Shown here one piece after another: positions 42,308 to 52,236 of a stretch of DNA of 64,000 nt (position 1 is the first letter of the stretch; each line of letters opens with the position of its first letter). Source of the DNA: Marivibrio halodurans (GTDB lineage: Bacteria > Pseudomonadota > Alphaproteobacteria > UBA8366 > Aestuariispiraceae). The notes under the pieces are model-generated. The model made no database searches. It was given only the letters and a program-made list of their open reading frames with translations, and was not told where the DNA came from. The translations under genes and the position numbers were made by a program. Where the stretch lies: positions 62,001 through 126,000 of the forward strand of contig NZ_JAGMWN010000007.1 of the NCBI RefSeq assembly GCF_017963645.1. The letters are read 5' to 3'.

Positions 42308-42325
42308 TGAACCAATACTGAACCA
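42308..42325. promoter_or_regulatory. direct repeat TGAACCA, GntR operator candidate
   Basis: TGAACCA at 42308-42314 and again at 42319-42325, an 11-bp period (one helical turn), 17 bp before the GntR start codon. The same heptamer recurs as an inverted pair at 42415-42441. Confidence 0.5.
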
Positions 42326-42414
42326 TTCGCGTTCCATGTGCAATCCTTTAGGCGGCCATCTCGAATGGAATTGACAATGATTAGGATTTAGAGCACAGTT
42401 CCGGTGCGCCAGGG

Positions 42415-42441
42415 TGAACCAATTGGTTTATTTTTGGTTCA
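42415..42441. promoter_or_regulatory. inverted TGAACCA pair with AACCAATTGGTT palindrome
   Basis: TGAACCA (42415-42421) and TGGTTCA (42435-42441) face each other with a 13-bp spacer; the left arm is also part of the perfect palindrome AACCAATTGGTT (42417-42428). A near-palindrome TTGGAACCAA follows at 42446-42455. A TTGACA lies upstream at 42371-42376. This is the likely operator for the rightward operon. Confidence 0.6.
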
Positions 42442-42558
42442 AAGGTTGGAACCAAGGTCGTCATTTCCAATCCGCGTGGACCGGATTTCCACACGGGGTC
42501 GGGATGGTCGGCGGCCCGTTCCGGCGGACCGGCAATAAGAATATGAGGCGGGGAGACG

Positions 42559-43470
42559 ATGCGCTATATCCTTTTCGAGCGGCTGGAAGGCCGTGATTCG
42601 GCGCCGGCGCTTGGCCGCATCGCGACGGGGGCCTCGGAGATTGAGGTCTTCGACCTGCCGGCGGTCGAGGCCGCGCGTGGCGTGCTGGCCCTGATCGATC
42701 GGGAGCATGCCGGCGACCCGGCGCCGCTTTCCGGGGAGCGGGTGATGATCGACGCGGTTCGTCCGCTCGCTCCGGTTCCGCGTCCGGCACGTAATATCTT
42801 CTGCGTCGGCAAGAACTATTTCGATCATGCGGAGGAGTTCGCGGGGAGCGGTTTCGATTCCAGCGCCGCCCAGGGCGCGGTGCCGAAGGCGCCGATCGTC
42901 TTCTCCAAATTGCCGGAATGCGTGACGCCCTTCGACGCGCCGATACCCGTGGACGCCGACATAACGACCGCGATCGACTATGAGGCGGAATTGGCCGTCA
43001 TCATCGGCAAGGGCGGGCGCGGTATCGCCAAGGCCGAGGCTCTCGGCCATGTCTGGGGCTATACCATCGTAAACGACGTGACGGCCCGCGATCTTCAGGG
43101 CAAGCACAGCCAATGGCTGATCGGCAAGTCGCAGGACGGCTTCTGCCCGATGGGCCCGGTCGCCTTGGCGGCCGATGCCTTCGACCTGGAGACGGCGCGT
43201 ATCCGGTGCTGGGTCAATGACGAGTTGCGTCAGGATGCGACCATGCAGCAACTCATTTTCGATATCCCGACGCTGATCGAGACCATCAGCCGGGGCATCA
43301 CCCTGATGCCGGGCGATGTGATCGCGACCGGCACCCCGGCCGGCGTGGGCATCGGGTTCAAGCCGCCGAAATATCTCGCCCCTGGGGATAGCGTGCGGAT
43401 CGAGGTGGACGGTATCGGTGTTCTGGAGAACCCGGTTGTCGCCTACCGCGCGGCCGAGAACGCGGCCTGA
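42559..43470 (+). CDS. fumarylacetoacetate hydrolase (FAH)-family protein
   Basis: A 303-residue FAH-fold enzyme. After a short N-terminal domain (MRYILFERLEGRDSAPALGRI) the catalytic domain starts at PRPARNIFCVGKNYFDHAEE. The metal-binding Glu/Asp residues are in TTAIDYEAELAVIIGKGG, and the family blocks VWGYTIVNDVTARDLQ, QWLIGKSQDGFCPMGPV and GDVIATGTPAGVGIGFKPPKYLAPGD are intact. Such enzymes cleave C-C bonds or hydrolyse/decarboxylate acylpyruvate and ring-opened products. First gene of the GntR-controlled series. Substrate is unknown; a 2-oxo or diketo acid is usual for the fold. Confidence 0.9.
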   Translation: MRYILFERLEGRDSAPALGRIATGASEIEVFDLPAVEAARGVLALIDREHAGDPAPLSGERVMIDAVRPLAPVPRPARNIFCVGKNYFDHAEEFAGSGFDSSAAQGAVPKAPIVFSKLPECVTPFDAPIPVDADITTAIDYEAELAVIIGKGGRGIAKAEALGHVWGYTIVNDVTARDLQGKHSQWLIGKSQDGFCPMGPVALAADAFDLETARIRCWVNDELRQDATMQQLIFDIPTLIETISRGITLMPGDVIATGTPAGVGIGFKPPKYLAPGDSVRIEVDGIGVLENPVVAYRAAENAA

Positions 43471-43514
43471 CGGATATCGTCGGGAAACCGGATCAAGGGA
43501 CGGGTTGGATCGAT

Positions 43515-44303
43515 ATGGCGCGTACGCACAAGATCAACGGCGTGACAGTGGAGATGGAAGGCGAGGGGCCGGCCGTCGTGATGCTTCACGGCCTGGGGGG
43601 CACCTCCAACACGTGGGTGCCGCAAGCTGCGGCTCTTTCGGGCCGGGCCCGGGTTATCCGCCCCGATTTGCCGGGTTCCGGCCGGTCGCCGCTCTCGGCG
43701 ATCGGGACGGACCTCTCGATCGACGCGCTCGCGGATTGCGTGCTCTCGATCATGGGGGTGTTGAATGCGCCGCGCGCCCATCTGGTTGGTCATTCCATGG
43801 GCACGGTCATTTGTCAGCGGATCGCGGAGGTCCGGCCGGAGGCGGTGGAGAGTCTCGCCCTCTTCGGGCCGATCCATGCTCCGCCCGACGCGGCGCGCAA
43901 GGGGTTGAAGGATCGCGCGGGGAAGGCGCGGCGCGAAGGCATGGCGGAGATATCGGATGCCATCGTGGCCGGCGGGACCGCCGCTTACAGCAAGACGGAC
44001 CGCCCGGCGGCCATCGCCTTCGTGCGGGAATCGGTGATGCGGCAGGACCCGGCGGGCTATGCCGCGACATGTGAGGCGTTGGCCGGGGCCAAGGGCGCCG
44101 ATCTGGCGCGCATCGACGTGCCGGTCCTGTTGCGCACGGGCGACGAGGACGCGATCGCCCCGCCGGCGGCGCAGCAGCGCATGGCGGATGCCTTTCCAGC
44201 GGCGGACGCGGCGGTCTTCTCCCGCTGCGGCCATTGGACGACGATCGAGTGCGCGGCCGAGTCGAGCCGGGCGTTGAGCGATTTCCTGGCACGAATGACA
44301 TGA
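43515..44303 (+). CDS. alpha/beta-fold hydrolase
   Basis: A 262-residue hydrolase. The oxyanion region VVMLHGLGGTSNTW, the nucleophile elbow LVGHSMGTVI with the Ser, the acid in RTGDEDAIAPP and the His in CGHWTTIE are all present, so a complete Ser-Asp-His triad is likely. Its size and HGLGG pattern resemble 3-oxoadipate enol-lactonase and other lactonase/ester hydrolases, and its position after an FAH-family enzyme fits a ring-cleavage or side-chain hydrolysis step. Substrate not determinable. It starts 44 bp after the FAH-family gene. Confidence 0.88.
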   Translation: MARTHKINGVTVEMEGEGPAVVMLHGLGGTSNTWVPQAAALSGRARVIRPDLPGSGRSPLSAIGTDLSIDALADCVLSIMGVLNAPRAHLVGHSMGTVICQRIAEVRPEAVESLALFGPIHAPPDAARKGLKDRAGKARREGMAEISDAIVAGGTAAYSKTDRPAAIAFVRESVMRQDPAGYAATCEALAGAKGADLARIDVPVLLRTGDEDAIAPPAAQQRMADAFPAADAAVFSRCGHWTTIECAAESSRALSDFLARMT

Positions 44304-44387
44304 CGGCCCGCGCGGCGGGCGCGGCAGCGGAAATTCGGGACGGCGCGCGGTTAAAATAAAGAGGCGCCGCCCGGTAGGGAGGAAAAC

Positions 44388-45671
44388 ATGGCGGACACGC
44401 TTTTCACCAACGTTCGGATTCTGGACGGAACCGGCGACCAGCCCTATCCGGGCGAGGTTCTCGTCCAAGGTGCGCGCATCAAGCAGGTAAGCCGTGGCGG
44501 ACGATCCGTCGGCGGCCATGCCCAGACGGTGATCGACGGCGCCGGTGCCACCCTGATGCCGGGGATGGTCGAGGCGCATTGCCACCTGTCCTGGAACAAC
44601 CAGCCGAGCCTGGACGCGATCCAGATGATGCCGACGGAGGAGCACACGCTCTTCACCGCCGACATGGCCGGGTTGCTGATCGACGCGGGCTTCACCTCCG
44701 CGGTCGGCGCGGCCTCGGCCAAGCCGCGCCTCGACGTGGTTATCCGCAACGCGATCAAATCAGGGCAGATCGCCGGGCCGCGCTACCTCGCCGGTAGTCA
44801 GGAAATCGCGACCGTCGGTGGCCTTGGCGACACGTCGCCGCCGCACCTCGACTTCCCGGAACTGTCCTTCGGCCATCTCGTCTCCGGCCCGGAGGAGATG
44901 CGCGCGGCCGTGCGCCAGTTCATCAAGTATGGCGTCGATCTCATCAAGTTGAACCTTTCCGGCGAGGAGATCGCCGGCGTCGGCGCGGAGGAAACCCCGA
45001 TGTCCGACGAGGAGGTCGCGATGGCAGTCTCCGAGGCGAAGCGCCGGGGCAAGCGGGTCGCCGCGCATGCGCGATCCTCCGAATCCGTCAAGATGTGCAT
45101 CCGCCATGGGATCGAACTGATCTATCATGCCTCCTTCGCCGACGAGGAGGCGCTCGACATGCTGGAGGCGGCGAAGGACAAGCATTTCGTCGCCCCCGGC
45201 CTCGCCTGGCTGATCAAGACGGCGACGGAGGCCGCCGACTACGGCGTCGATCCGAACGGTCCGATGGGCATGATGTACGCCCGAGAGCGCGATATCGCCA
45301 TCGAAACGATGAGAAAGATGCATAAGCGCGGTATCCGGGTCCTGCCGGGCGGCGATTATGGCTTCGCCTGGATCCCGCACGGCACCAATGCCCAGGATCT
45401 GGAATATCTCGTCGACAAGGTGGGGATGACGCCGATGGAGGCGATCCTGTCCACCACCAAGCATGGCGGCGCGATCATGGGCATGCCGGGCGAGCTGGGC
45501 CAGATCCGGGAAGGTTATCTGGCCGACCTGCTGCTGGTGGACGGCGACCCGCTTTCCAATATCCGGCTGCTTCAGGACAAGCGGCGCATCCTGGCGGTGA
45601 TGAAGGACGGCAGCTTCCACCGCGCGCCCCAGGCGTCCTCGCAGAGCCGCCAGACGCGCTGGGCCGGCTAA
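44388..45671 (+). CDS. amidohydrolase-superfamily enzyme
   Basis: A 427-residue metal-dependent hydrolase. The metal motif is PGMVEAHCHLSW (H-x-H, residues ~63-65); the bridging Lys is probably in DLIKLNLSGEE, metal His residues in RVAAHARSSES and LIYHASFAD, and the catalytic Asp in LPGGDYGFAW. The end has the small beta domain (EGYLADLLLVDGDPLSNIRLLQDKRRILAVMKDG). This is the imidazolonepropionase/prolidase-like group of amidohydrolases acting on amide or cyclic amide bonds. Start ATG has GGGAGGAAAAC before it. Third gene of the series; immediately precedes the Liv transporter. Confidence 0.9.
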   Translation: MADTLFTNVRILDGTGDQPYPGEVLVQGARIKQVSRGGRSVGGHAQTVIDGAGATLMPGMVEAHCHLSWNNQPSLDAIQMMPTEEHTLFTADMAGLLIDAGFTSAVGAASAKPRLDVVIRNAIKSGQIAGPRYLAGSQEIATVGGLGDTSPPHLDFPELSFGHLVSGPEEMRAAVRQFIKYGVDLIKLNLSGEEIAGVGAEETPMSDEEVAMAVSEAKRRGKRVAAHARSSESVKMCIRHGIELIYHASFADEEALDMLEAAKDKHFVAPGLAWLIKTATEAADYGVDPNGPMGMMYARERDIAIETMRKMHKRGIRVLPGGDYGFAWIPHGTNAQDLEYLVDKVGMTPMEAILSTTKHGGAIMGMPGELGQIREGYLADLLLVDGDPLSNIRLLQDKRRILAVMKDGSFHRAPQASSQSRQTRWAG

Positions 45672-45719
45672 AGAGGTCCGGTAACACGGGCGAAGCACGG
45701 GAGTCGGACCGGAGACGGC

Positions 45720-46613
45720 ATGAAGCTCTTCATCCTGACATTCATGAACGGATTGACGCTGGCGGCGCTTTATTTCCTGGTGGCCAGCGGCTTCACGCTC
45801 GTCTTCGGCCTGATGCGCAACGTCAATCTGGCGCATGGCTCGCTCTATCTGGCGGGCGCCTATATCGGCTATACGATCGCGGATGCGACGGGCAGTTGGT
45901 ATCTCGGCGTCGTGGCGGGCTTCGTTTCCATGGCGCTCGCCGGGGTGTTGCTGCAGATCCTGGTCTTCCAGCGGATGGAGGGACAGGACCTGCGCCAGAC
46001 GCTGGTGACGATCGGCATCTCGATCGTGCTCGCCGACCTGATGCTGGCGATCTGGTCGGGCACGACCTATCAGTTCTCGCCGCCGGAATGGCTCTTCGGC
46101 GCGACGGAACTGCCTTATATCCTTGGCTATCGCTCCAGCGGAGAGGCGGTCTATCTGAAATATCCCACCTATCGTATCGCGTTGCTGGTGGCGGCGATCG
46201 CGATCGGGGTGGCGCTCTGGCTTTTCCTTAACAAGACGCGGGTCGGCACGATGATCCGCGCCGGCGTCGACGATCGCGCGATGCTGGCGGCGACCGGCGT
46301 CAACGTTCATCTGATCTTCGTCGTCGTCTTCGCGCTCGGCGCGGGGCTCGCGGGGCTTGCCGGGGTGATCGGCGGCACGGCGCTTTCCATCGCGCCGGGC
46401 GAGGACGTGCGCTATCTGCTGGCTTCCCTCGTCGTCGTCATCGTCGGCGGCATGGGCAGCGTCACGGGCGCGGCCATCGGGGCCCTGCTGATCGGGTTGG
46501 CGGAGCAGTTCGGTCTCGTCTATTCGCCGACCTACGGCGTCGTCTACACCTTCCTGATCATGGTCGTGGCGCTCGCCGTCCGGCCGCAGGGCATCATGGG
46601 GAAACGGGCATGA
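45720..46613 (+). CDS. Liv-type ABC transporter permease (LivH-like)
   Basis: A 297-residue permease of the branched-chain amino acid/urea/aromatic-acid type with about eight transmembrane segments. Hallmarks: GLTLAALYFLVASGFTLVFGLMRNVNLAHGSLYLAGAYIG near the start, TRVGTMIRAGVDDRAMLAATGVNVHLIFVVVFALGAGLAGLAGVIGG (the ATPase-contact loop) and YLLASLVVVIVGGMGSVTGAAIGALLIG. It overlaps the second permease gene by ATGA. Liv-family systems import amino acids, amides, urea or aromatic acids; the adjacent hydrolases suggest an acyl or amide substrate. Confidence 0.93.
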   Translation: MKLFILTFMNGLTLAALYFLVASGFTLVFGLMRNVNLAHGSLYLAGAYIGYTIADATGSWYLGVVAGFVSMALAGVLLQILVFQRMEGQDLRQTLVTIGISIVLADLMLAIWSGTTYQFSPPEWLFGATELPYILGYRSSGEAVYLKYPTYRIALLVAAIAIGVALWLFLNKTRVGTMIRAGVDDRAMLAATGVNVHLIFVVVFALGAGLAGLAGVIGGTALSIAPGEDVRYLLASLVVVIVGGMGSVTGAAIGALLIGLAEQFGLVYSPTYGVVYTFLIMVVALAVRPQGIMGKRA

Positions 46614-47635
46614 GCGCGGCCGACGACACAAGCCGCGCGGGAGGACGCGAGGCGGCCGTGCCCCCGTCGGTGGTGGGCTATATCCTGCTCGGCACCTTCC
46701 TGCTGACCTATCCGGCCTATGCCAGCGATTTCTTCCTGTTCCAGGTCGCGGCCTATGCGATGATCCTGGGTATTATCGCGCTGTCGCTCACCTTCCTCGC
46801 CGGCTATGGCGGCATGGTCAGTCTGGCGCAGATGACGATCGCGGGGCTTGCCGGCTATCTAGTGGCGATCTTCGGGGCGACGTCGGCGACGGAATTCGGC
46901 CTCGGTTGGCCCTGGTGGCTGGTGGTGCCGCTGGCCATCGGTCTCGCGACGCTGGCCAGCGCGCTGATCGGCGCAATCTCGGTCCGGACCGAGGGCATCT
47001 ATACCATCATGATCACGCTGGCGATCGCGGTCGCTTTCTTCTACTTCACGCGCCAGAATTACGACCTCTTCAACGGTTTCAACGGCTTCGCGGGGATCGC
47101 GCCGCCGATGCTCTTCGGGGTCGATTGGCGCACCCCTCTGCCTTTCTATTATCTGACGCTCGGCGTTTCGGTCGCGGCCTATGTCTTCGTCCTCTACATA
47201 TCCCGCTCGACCTTCGGGCTCAGCCTCCAGGCGGTGCGGGACAATGCGCGCCGGATGGAGGCGCTGGGCTTCAACGTCACCGGCCATCGCATCTTTGCCT
47301 GGGTGATCGCGGGCGCGATCGCGGGCGTCGGTGGCGTGCTGGCCGTGTGGTTCAACGGGCGGATATCGCCGGGCACGATCTCGGTCGGGCCCGTCATCGA
47401 CATTCTGGTGATCGCGGTGATCGGCGGGCTGCGCCGCCCGATCGGCCCTTTCCTCGGCGCGATCGTCTTCGTGCTTTTGGAGAACTTCGCCATCGATCTG
47501 ATCGACCGGGAGCGGTTCAATACCGTGATCGGCTTGTCTTTCCTGGCGATCGTCCTGTTCTCGCCGGACGGTCTCCTCGGTTTGTGGGACCGGCTGAAGG
47601 GCCGTCTCGCCCAGACACGACCGCCGCTCTCGTGA
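46610..47635 (+). CDS. Liv-type ABC transporter permease (LivM-like)
   Basis: A 341-residue permease, partner of the preceding gene. Features: LGIIALSLTFLAGYGGMVSLAQMTIAGLAGYLVAIFG, SVRTEGIYTIMITLAIAVAFFYFTRQNYDLFNGFNGFAGI, STFGLSLQAVRDNARRMEALGFNVTGHRIFAWVIAGAIAGVGGVLAVWFNGRISPG and VIGGLRRPIGPFLGAIVFVLLENFAI, the standard LivM order. About nine hydrophobic segments. It ends 128 bp before the binding-protein gene. Confidence 0.93.
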   Translation: MSAADDTSRAGGREAAVPPSVVGYILLGTFLLTYPAYASDFFLFQVAAYAMILGIIALSLTFLAGYGGMVSLAQMTIAGLAGYLVAIFGATSATEFGLGWPWWLVVPLAIGLATLASALIGAISVRTEGIYTIMITLAIAVAFFYFTRQNYDLFNGFNGFAGIAPPMLFGVDWRTPLPFYYLTLGVSVAAYVFVLYISRSTFGLSLQAVRDNARRMEALGFNVTGHRIFAWVIAGAIAGVGGVLAVWFNGRISPGTISVGPVIDILVIAVIGGLRRPIGPFLGAIVFVLLENFAIDLIDRERFNTVIGLSFLAIVLFSPDGLLGLWDRLKGRLAQTRPPLS

Positions 47636-47763
47636 CAGGAGCGCCCCGCGAACGGGCGGCGGACAAAAAGAATGGGTGCTCGCGGCCGGGGATGGTCCCT
47701 GGCTGGCCAAGAGAAGAAAGCGGACGGCGCGAGGCCGGTCCGCGCAGAAGGGAGGAAGCAACC

Positions 47764-49011
47764 ATGCGGTTATTGAAACGCACGATGCTCGGGCTGACGC
47801 TCGCGGCGTCGGTGGGCATGACGGCGGGGCCGGCGGCAGCCCAGGACACGATCAAGATGGGGGCGCTCGCCACCCTGGAAGGCGCCTTCACGGTGATGGG
47901 CGAGGACGGCCTGCGGGGCGTGAAGCTCGCTCTGGAGGAAGTCGGCTACGAGGTCGGGGGCAAGAAGATCGAACTGATCGAGGGCTCCTCCGATGCGTCG
48001 CCGGACAGCGCCGTGCGCGCCGCGCGCAAGCTGGTCGAGCAGGATGGCGTGGAGGTCCTGATCGGCCCGCTCTCCGGCTCGGAAGGGCTGGCGGTCAAGG
48101 ACTATGCCAAGACGCAGCCGGACGTGACGTTCCTCAACGGCTCCTCGGCGGCGCAGGACACGACGCTGCGCGACCCGGCGGAGAACTTCTTCCGCTTCTC
48201 GACCGACGGCGCGCAGTGGATGGCCGGTCTGGGCGAATATGCCTATGAGGAGAAGGGCTATCGCAACGTCGTCGTCATCGCCGAGGATTATTCCTTCCCC
48301 TATACCCAGGTGCAGGGCTTCATGCTGCCCTTCTGCGAATTGGGCGGTAAGGTCGTCGACAAGCACTGGGTGCCGATCGGCAACAAGGACTATTCCTCGA
48401 TCATCGCGGCGCTTCCGTTCGACATCGATGCGATCTATGTCGCGCTGGGCGGTGCCGATGCGATCAACTTCCTGTCGCAGTACCAGCAGGCCGGCGGCGA
48501 AGCGCCGTTGATCGGCGGGTCGATCACGGTCGACCAAACGGTGCTGGGCTCCAAGGGGCAGCGCGCCGACTATGTCGCGGGCACGCCGTCCGCCGGGCCG
48601 ATCGCCGATAACTGGGACGATCCGCGTTGGCAGAAGTTCGTCGCGGCCTATAAGGAGCAGTTCCCGGACGGCTTCCCCTCGCCTTCGCTGTTCGCGCATG
48701 CCTATTACGTGAACACCAAGGCGGCGGTGTTGGCGCTTGAAGAGGTCGGCGGCGATCTGTCCGACGGCGGCGCGAAGTATCGCGAGGTGCTCTCGACCCT
48801 CGAATTCGAGACGCCGACCGGCATGGTCAAGCTCGACGAGAACCGCAACGCCATCGCCGACATCTTCCTGACGGAAGTCGCGAAGGGCGATGACGGGCTC
48901 TACAACAAGGTCGTGAAGGTCATCCACGACGTGAACCAGACGCTCGGTGTTCCGCGCGAGGAGTTCATGTCCTATGGCCCGGTCGGCCGCGACAATCCCG
49001 ATTGTTCGTAA
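47764..49011 (+). CDS. Liv-type ABC transporter solute-binding protein
   Basis: A 415-residue periplasmic receptor (Peripla_BP_6 family). ATG 47764 opens a Sec signal, MLGLTLAASVGMTAGPAAAQ, cut at AAAQ-D. The mature part: TIKMGALATLEGAFTVMGEDGLRGVKLALEE, VGGKKIELIEGSSDASPDSAVRAARKLVEQDGVEVLIGPLSGSEGLAVKDYAKTQPDVTFLNGSSAAQDTTLRDPAENFFRFSTDGAQWMAGL and FPYTQVQGFMLPFCELGGKVV. It shows the usual two-lobed order. The ligand is unknown; the enzymes encoded around it are the best clue. GGGAGGAAGCAACC precedes the start. Confidence 0.93.
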   Translation: MRLLKRTMLGLTLAASVGMTAGPAAAQDTIKMGALATLEGAFTVMGEDGLRGVKLALEEVGYEVGGKKIELIEGSSDASPDSAVRAARKLVEQDGVEVLIGPLSGSEGLAVKDYAKTQPDVTFLNGSSAAQDTTLRDPAENFFRFSTDGAQWMAGLGEYAYEEKGYRNVVVIAEDYSFPYTQVQGFMLPFCELGGKVVDKHWVPIGNKDYSSIIAALPFDIDAIYVALGGADAINFLSQYQQAGGEAPLIGGSITVDQTVLGSKGQRADYVAGTPSAGPIADNWDDPRWQKFVAAYKEQFPDGFPSPSLFAHAYYVNTKAAVLALEEVGGDLSDGGAKYREVLSTLEFETPTGMVKLDENRNAIADIFLTEVAKGDDGLYNKVVKVIHDVNQTLGVPREEFMSYGPVGRDNPDCS

Positions 49012-49039
49012 GCGCTAGACGGGTTTCGGGAGAAACGTG

Positions 49040-49867
49040 ATGGCGGTCGCCGAAGGTATGCCGCGGAGCAATGGCTCCGGCCCCCGGTCCGAAACGGCCC
49101 AACGGGTCGAACAGGCCGGCGCGGCCCACGCCCTCGATATCGAGGGCGTGGGGCGTACCTTCGGTGCCGTCGTCGCGCTCGCCGATGTGAGCTTCTCCGT
49201 CGGCGCGGGCGAACGGCGCGCGGTGCTCGGCGCCAACGGCGCGGGCAAGACGACGCTGTTCAACGCGATCACCGGGGATTTTCCGGCGACGTCCGGACGC
49301 ATCCGCTTCTTCGGGGAGGATGTGACCGATCTGCCGCCGCATGAGCGCATTCGGCGCGGTCTGCGGCGCACCTATCAGCATTCGCTTCTGTTCCGGGGTC
49401 TCACCATCCTGGACAATCTCTATCTCTCCTGCCGGGGCGTGACCCGGCGGCGCTATTCGCTGAAGCGGCCGGGTAAGGACGACCCGGCGCTACGCATGGC
49501 GAAGGAGTTGGCGCATACGGTCCGCCTGGACCATTTGGCGGATACGCCCGTCTCCGAACTCGCCTACGGTCAGCAGCGGCAGTTGGAGATCGGCATGGCG
49601 TTGTCCGGCGCGCCGCGCTTCATCCTGTTCGACGAGCCGGCGGCGGGTCTCTCCTCGGTCGAGCGGCGGGAACTTATCCAGATCCTCCAGGCCCTGCCGC
49701 GCCATATCGGCTATATCATCATCGAGCATGACCTGGACGTCGCCTTGCGCGTCGTCGATCGGGTGACGATCATGCACAACGGGCGCCTCTTCAAACATGG
49801 CAGCCCGGAGGAGATCGAGACCGATCCGGAGGTCCAGCGCATCTATCTCGGGGGCGGTCATGGCTGA
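49040..49867 (+). CDS. Liv-type ABC transporter ATPase (LivG-like)
   Basis: A 275-residue ATPase. ATG 49040 ([12 protein letters not shown]) or the adjacent GTG 49037 starts it; about 30 extra residues precede the domain. Walker [26 protein letters not shown]; the Q-loop region [26 protein letters not shown]; signature block [19 protein letters not shown], where the canonical LSGGQ is replaced by LAYGQQ as in LivG; Walker [14 protein letters not shown]; His in [11 protein letters not shown]. Its last 8 bases overlap the LivF-Tm-1 fusion gene, indicating coupled translation. Confidence 0.93.
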   Translation: MAVAEGMPRSNGSGPRSETAQRVEQAGAAHALDIEGVGRTFGAVVALADVSFSVGAGERRAVLGANGAGKTTLFNAITGDFPATSGRIRFFGEDVTDLPPHERIRRGLRRTYQHSLLFRGLTILDNLYLSCRGVTRRRYSLKRPGKDDPALRMAKELAHTVRLDHLADTPVSELAYGQQRQLEIGMALSGAPRFILFDEPAAGLSSVERRELIQILQALPRHIGYIIIEHDLDVALRVVDRVTIMHNGRLFKHGSPEEIETDPEVQRIYLGGGHG

Positions 49868-52169
49868 ACGCGGGGAGACGCGCGGCGCGCAACGCGGCAC
49901 CCGGCGCGAGACAGCGCCGGTTCTGGAGATTGGCGGCCTGACCGTTCATTACGGGCACGCGCCCGCGCTCCAGGGGGTGGATCTTACCCTCGATCACGGT
50001 GTGCTGGCGGTCGTCGGCCGCAACGGCATGGGCAAGACGACGACCTGCAACGCGGTGACGGGGCTGGTGCGTCCCTCGGCCGGATCGATCAAGTTCCATG
50101 GGCGCGAACTGGTCGGGATGTCGCCGAACCGGATCGCGCGGCTCGGTATCGGCTATGTGCCGCAGGGCCGGCGCGTCTGGCCGTCGCTCAGCGTGGACGA
50201 GCATCTGCGCCTCGCCCAGCGCGGCGGGCGGGACGCGGACTGGACCGTCGACCGGGTCTACGAGACCTTCCCGCGCCTGCATGAACGGCGGCGCAGCGGC
50301 GGCGGTCAGCTTTCCGGCGGCGAGCAGCAGATGCTCGCCATCGGGCGCGCGTTGCTCGGCAATCCGACCCTGTTGGTGATGGACGAGCCGACCGAGGGCC
50401 TCGCCCCCGTCATCGTCGAGCAGGTCGAGAACATGCTGCGGGATCTCGCGGCGGAGGGAGCCATCTCCGTCCTGTTGATCGAGCAGAATATCGGCGTCGC
50501 CCTGGATATCGCCGAGCGCGTCGGGGTCATGATCAACGGCCGCATCGCGCGCGACATGGCGGCGGAGGAACTGCGCGCCGACACCGCCCTACAACAGCGC
50601 CTGTTGGGCGTCGGCCGCCACGACGACGAGGCGGAGGACGCCGCCGACGACGACGCTGGGCAAGCGGACCGGGCGCCGGAGCCGGTCGTCTATCGCGTTC
50701 GGCGCGAAGCCGCGAACGAGGATGCGGGCCCCGTCCCTGGCGCCGGTCCTTCAGGCAGCCGGCGCGACGTCCCGACCCGCTGGTCGCAGGCGAACCCGCT
50801 CGCCCGCCGTGCGCGTGACGGGGACGGCGATGCGGCCTCTGGCGGTGACAGCCGCGAGGCCGCGCGCGATCTCAAGCGCGCCGCCCCGCCGATTCCCTTT
50901 ACCCGCGCCTATGAGGGCGCGGCCTATGTCGTCGGCACCTTCGACACCAAGGCGCGGGAATTGCGCTTCATCGCCCAGCGTCTTGAAGCGATGGGGCGGC
51001 CCGTCGTGACGGTCGACCTCAGCACGTCCGGCCGGCCGTCCACGGCCGATGTCGGACCGACGGAGGTCGCCTCCCATCATCCGGGCGGGGCGCATGCGGT
51101 CTTCACCGCCGACCGGGGCAGCGCGGTCTCCGCCATGGCCGTCGCGTTCGAGCGTTTCCTGCCCGGGCGCCGCGACCTGGCCGGCGTGATCTCGGCCGGC
51201 GGATCGGGCGGCACGGCCCTGGCCACGCCGGCGATGCAGCGTCTGCCGGTGGGCGTGCCGAAGGTCATGGTCTCGACCGTCGCGTCGGGCGACGTCTCCT
51301 CCTATGTCGGGCCGACCGACATCACCATGATGTATTCGGTGACGGACGTGCAGGGGTTGAACCGCATTTCCGAGCAGGTGCTGGCGAATGCCGCGCACGC
51401 GCTGGGCGGCATGATCGCCAATGCGGGGGAGGACGGTGTCCGCGGGCGCGGCGGCGCCGGGGAGAAGGCGCGGCCCGCCGTGGGCCTGTCGATGTTCGGC
51501 GTGACCACGCCTTGCGTGCAGCAGGCGCAGCGTCTGCTGGAGGATGAGTATGACTGCCTTGTCTTCCACGCGACCGGAACCGGCGGTCAGTCGATGGAGA
51601 AACTGGCGGAGAGCGGCATGCTCGCCGGGGTCATCGACGCCACGACGACGGAGATCGCGGACCTGCTGATGGGCGGCGTTTTCTCCGCGGGCGAGGGGCG
51701 GTTGGATGCCGTCGCGCGCTCCCGCGTGCCCTATGTGGGGTCATGCGGCGCGCTCGACATGGTGAACTGGGGCGCGCTCGATACGGTTCCCGAGCGGTTC
51801 AAGAACCGTACTCTCTACAAGCACAATCCGCAGGTGACGCTGATGCGCACCACGGCGGAGGAGAACGCGGCCATGGGCCGTTGGATCGCGGAGAAGCTCA
51901 ATCGCTGCGAGGGGCCGGTACGTTTCCTGATTCCGGAGGGTGGGGTCTCCCTGCTCGACGCGCCGGGCATGCCCTTCCACGATCCCGAGGCGGACGCCGC
52001 CCTCTTCAACGCGATCGAGGAGACGTTCCGCCCGACGGCGAATCGCCGGCTGATCCGGTTGAAGCACAATATCAACGACCCGGCCTTCTCGGAGGCGCTG
52101 GTCGAGCAATTCCGCGCGATCCAGGCCCCGGCCGGCGGCCGGGCGCTGGGCGCGCGGACGGGCTCCTGA
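49860..52169 (+). CDS. fusion of Liv-type ATPase (LivF-like) with a Tm-1-like (UPF0261) domain
   Basis: A 769-residue two-part protein. Residues ~20-252 are a LivF ATPase: Walker [10 protein letters not shown] (53-61), LSGGEQQML (151-159), [11 protein letters not shown] (173-183), LLIEQN (205-210). An acidic/polar linker (~253-350) leads to a full Tm-1-like ATP-binding domain (~355-755): [153 protein letters not shown]. The next gene encodes the TIM-barrel half of plant Tm-1. The fusion ties an importer ATPase to a second ATP-binding catalytic domain of unknown reaction. Confidence 0.92.
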   Translation: MAERGETRGAQRGTRRETAPVLEIGGLTVHYGHAPALQGVDLTLDHGVLAVVGRNGMGKTTTCNAVTGLVRPSAGSIKFHGRELVGMSPNRIARLGIGYVPQGRRVWPSLSVDEHLRLAQRGGRDADWTVDRVYETFPRLHERRRSGGGQLSGGEQQMLAIGRALLGNPTLLVMDEPTEGLAPVIVEQVENMLRDLAAEGAISVLLIEQNIGVALDIAERVGVMINGRIARDMAAEELRADTALQQRLLGVGRHDDEAEDAADDDAGQADRAPEPVVYRVRREAANEDAGPVPGAGPSGSRRDVPTRWSQANPLARRARDGDGDAASGGDSREAARDLKRAAPPIPFTRAYEGAAYVVGTFDTKARELRFIAQRLEAMGRPVVTVDLSTSGRPSTADVGPTEVASHHPGGAHAVFTADRGSAVSAMAVAFERFLPGRRDLAGVISAGGSGGTALATPAMQRLPVGVPKVMVSTVASGDVSSYVGPTDITMMYSVTDVQGLNRISEQVLANAAHALGGMIANAGEDGVRGRGGAGEKARPAVGLSMFGVTTPCVQQAQRLLEDEYDCLVFHATGTGGQSMEKLAESGMLAGVIDATTTEIADLLMGGVFSAGEGRLDAVARSRVPYVGSCGALDMVNWGALDTVPERFKNRTLYKHNPQVTLMRTTAEENAAMGRWIAEKLNRCEGPVRFLIPEGGVSLLDAPGMPFHDPEADAALFNAIEETFRPTANRRLIRLKHNINDPAFSEALVEQFRAIQAPAGGRALGARTGS

Positions 52170-52236
52170 CGGGGTGGTTCCTGGCGGGCGGGACCCGCGC
52201 GGGCAAGGACGACGAGGAAAGAGGGAGAGGCCGGAC

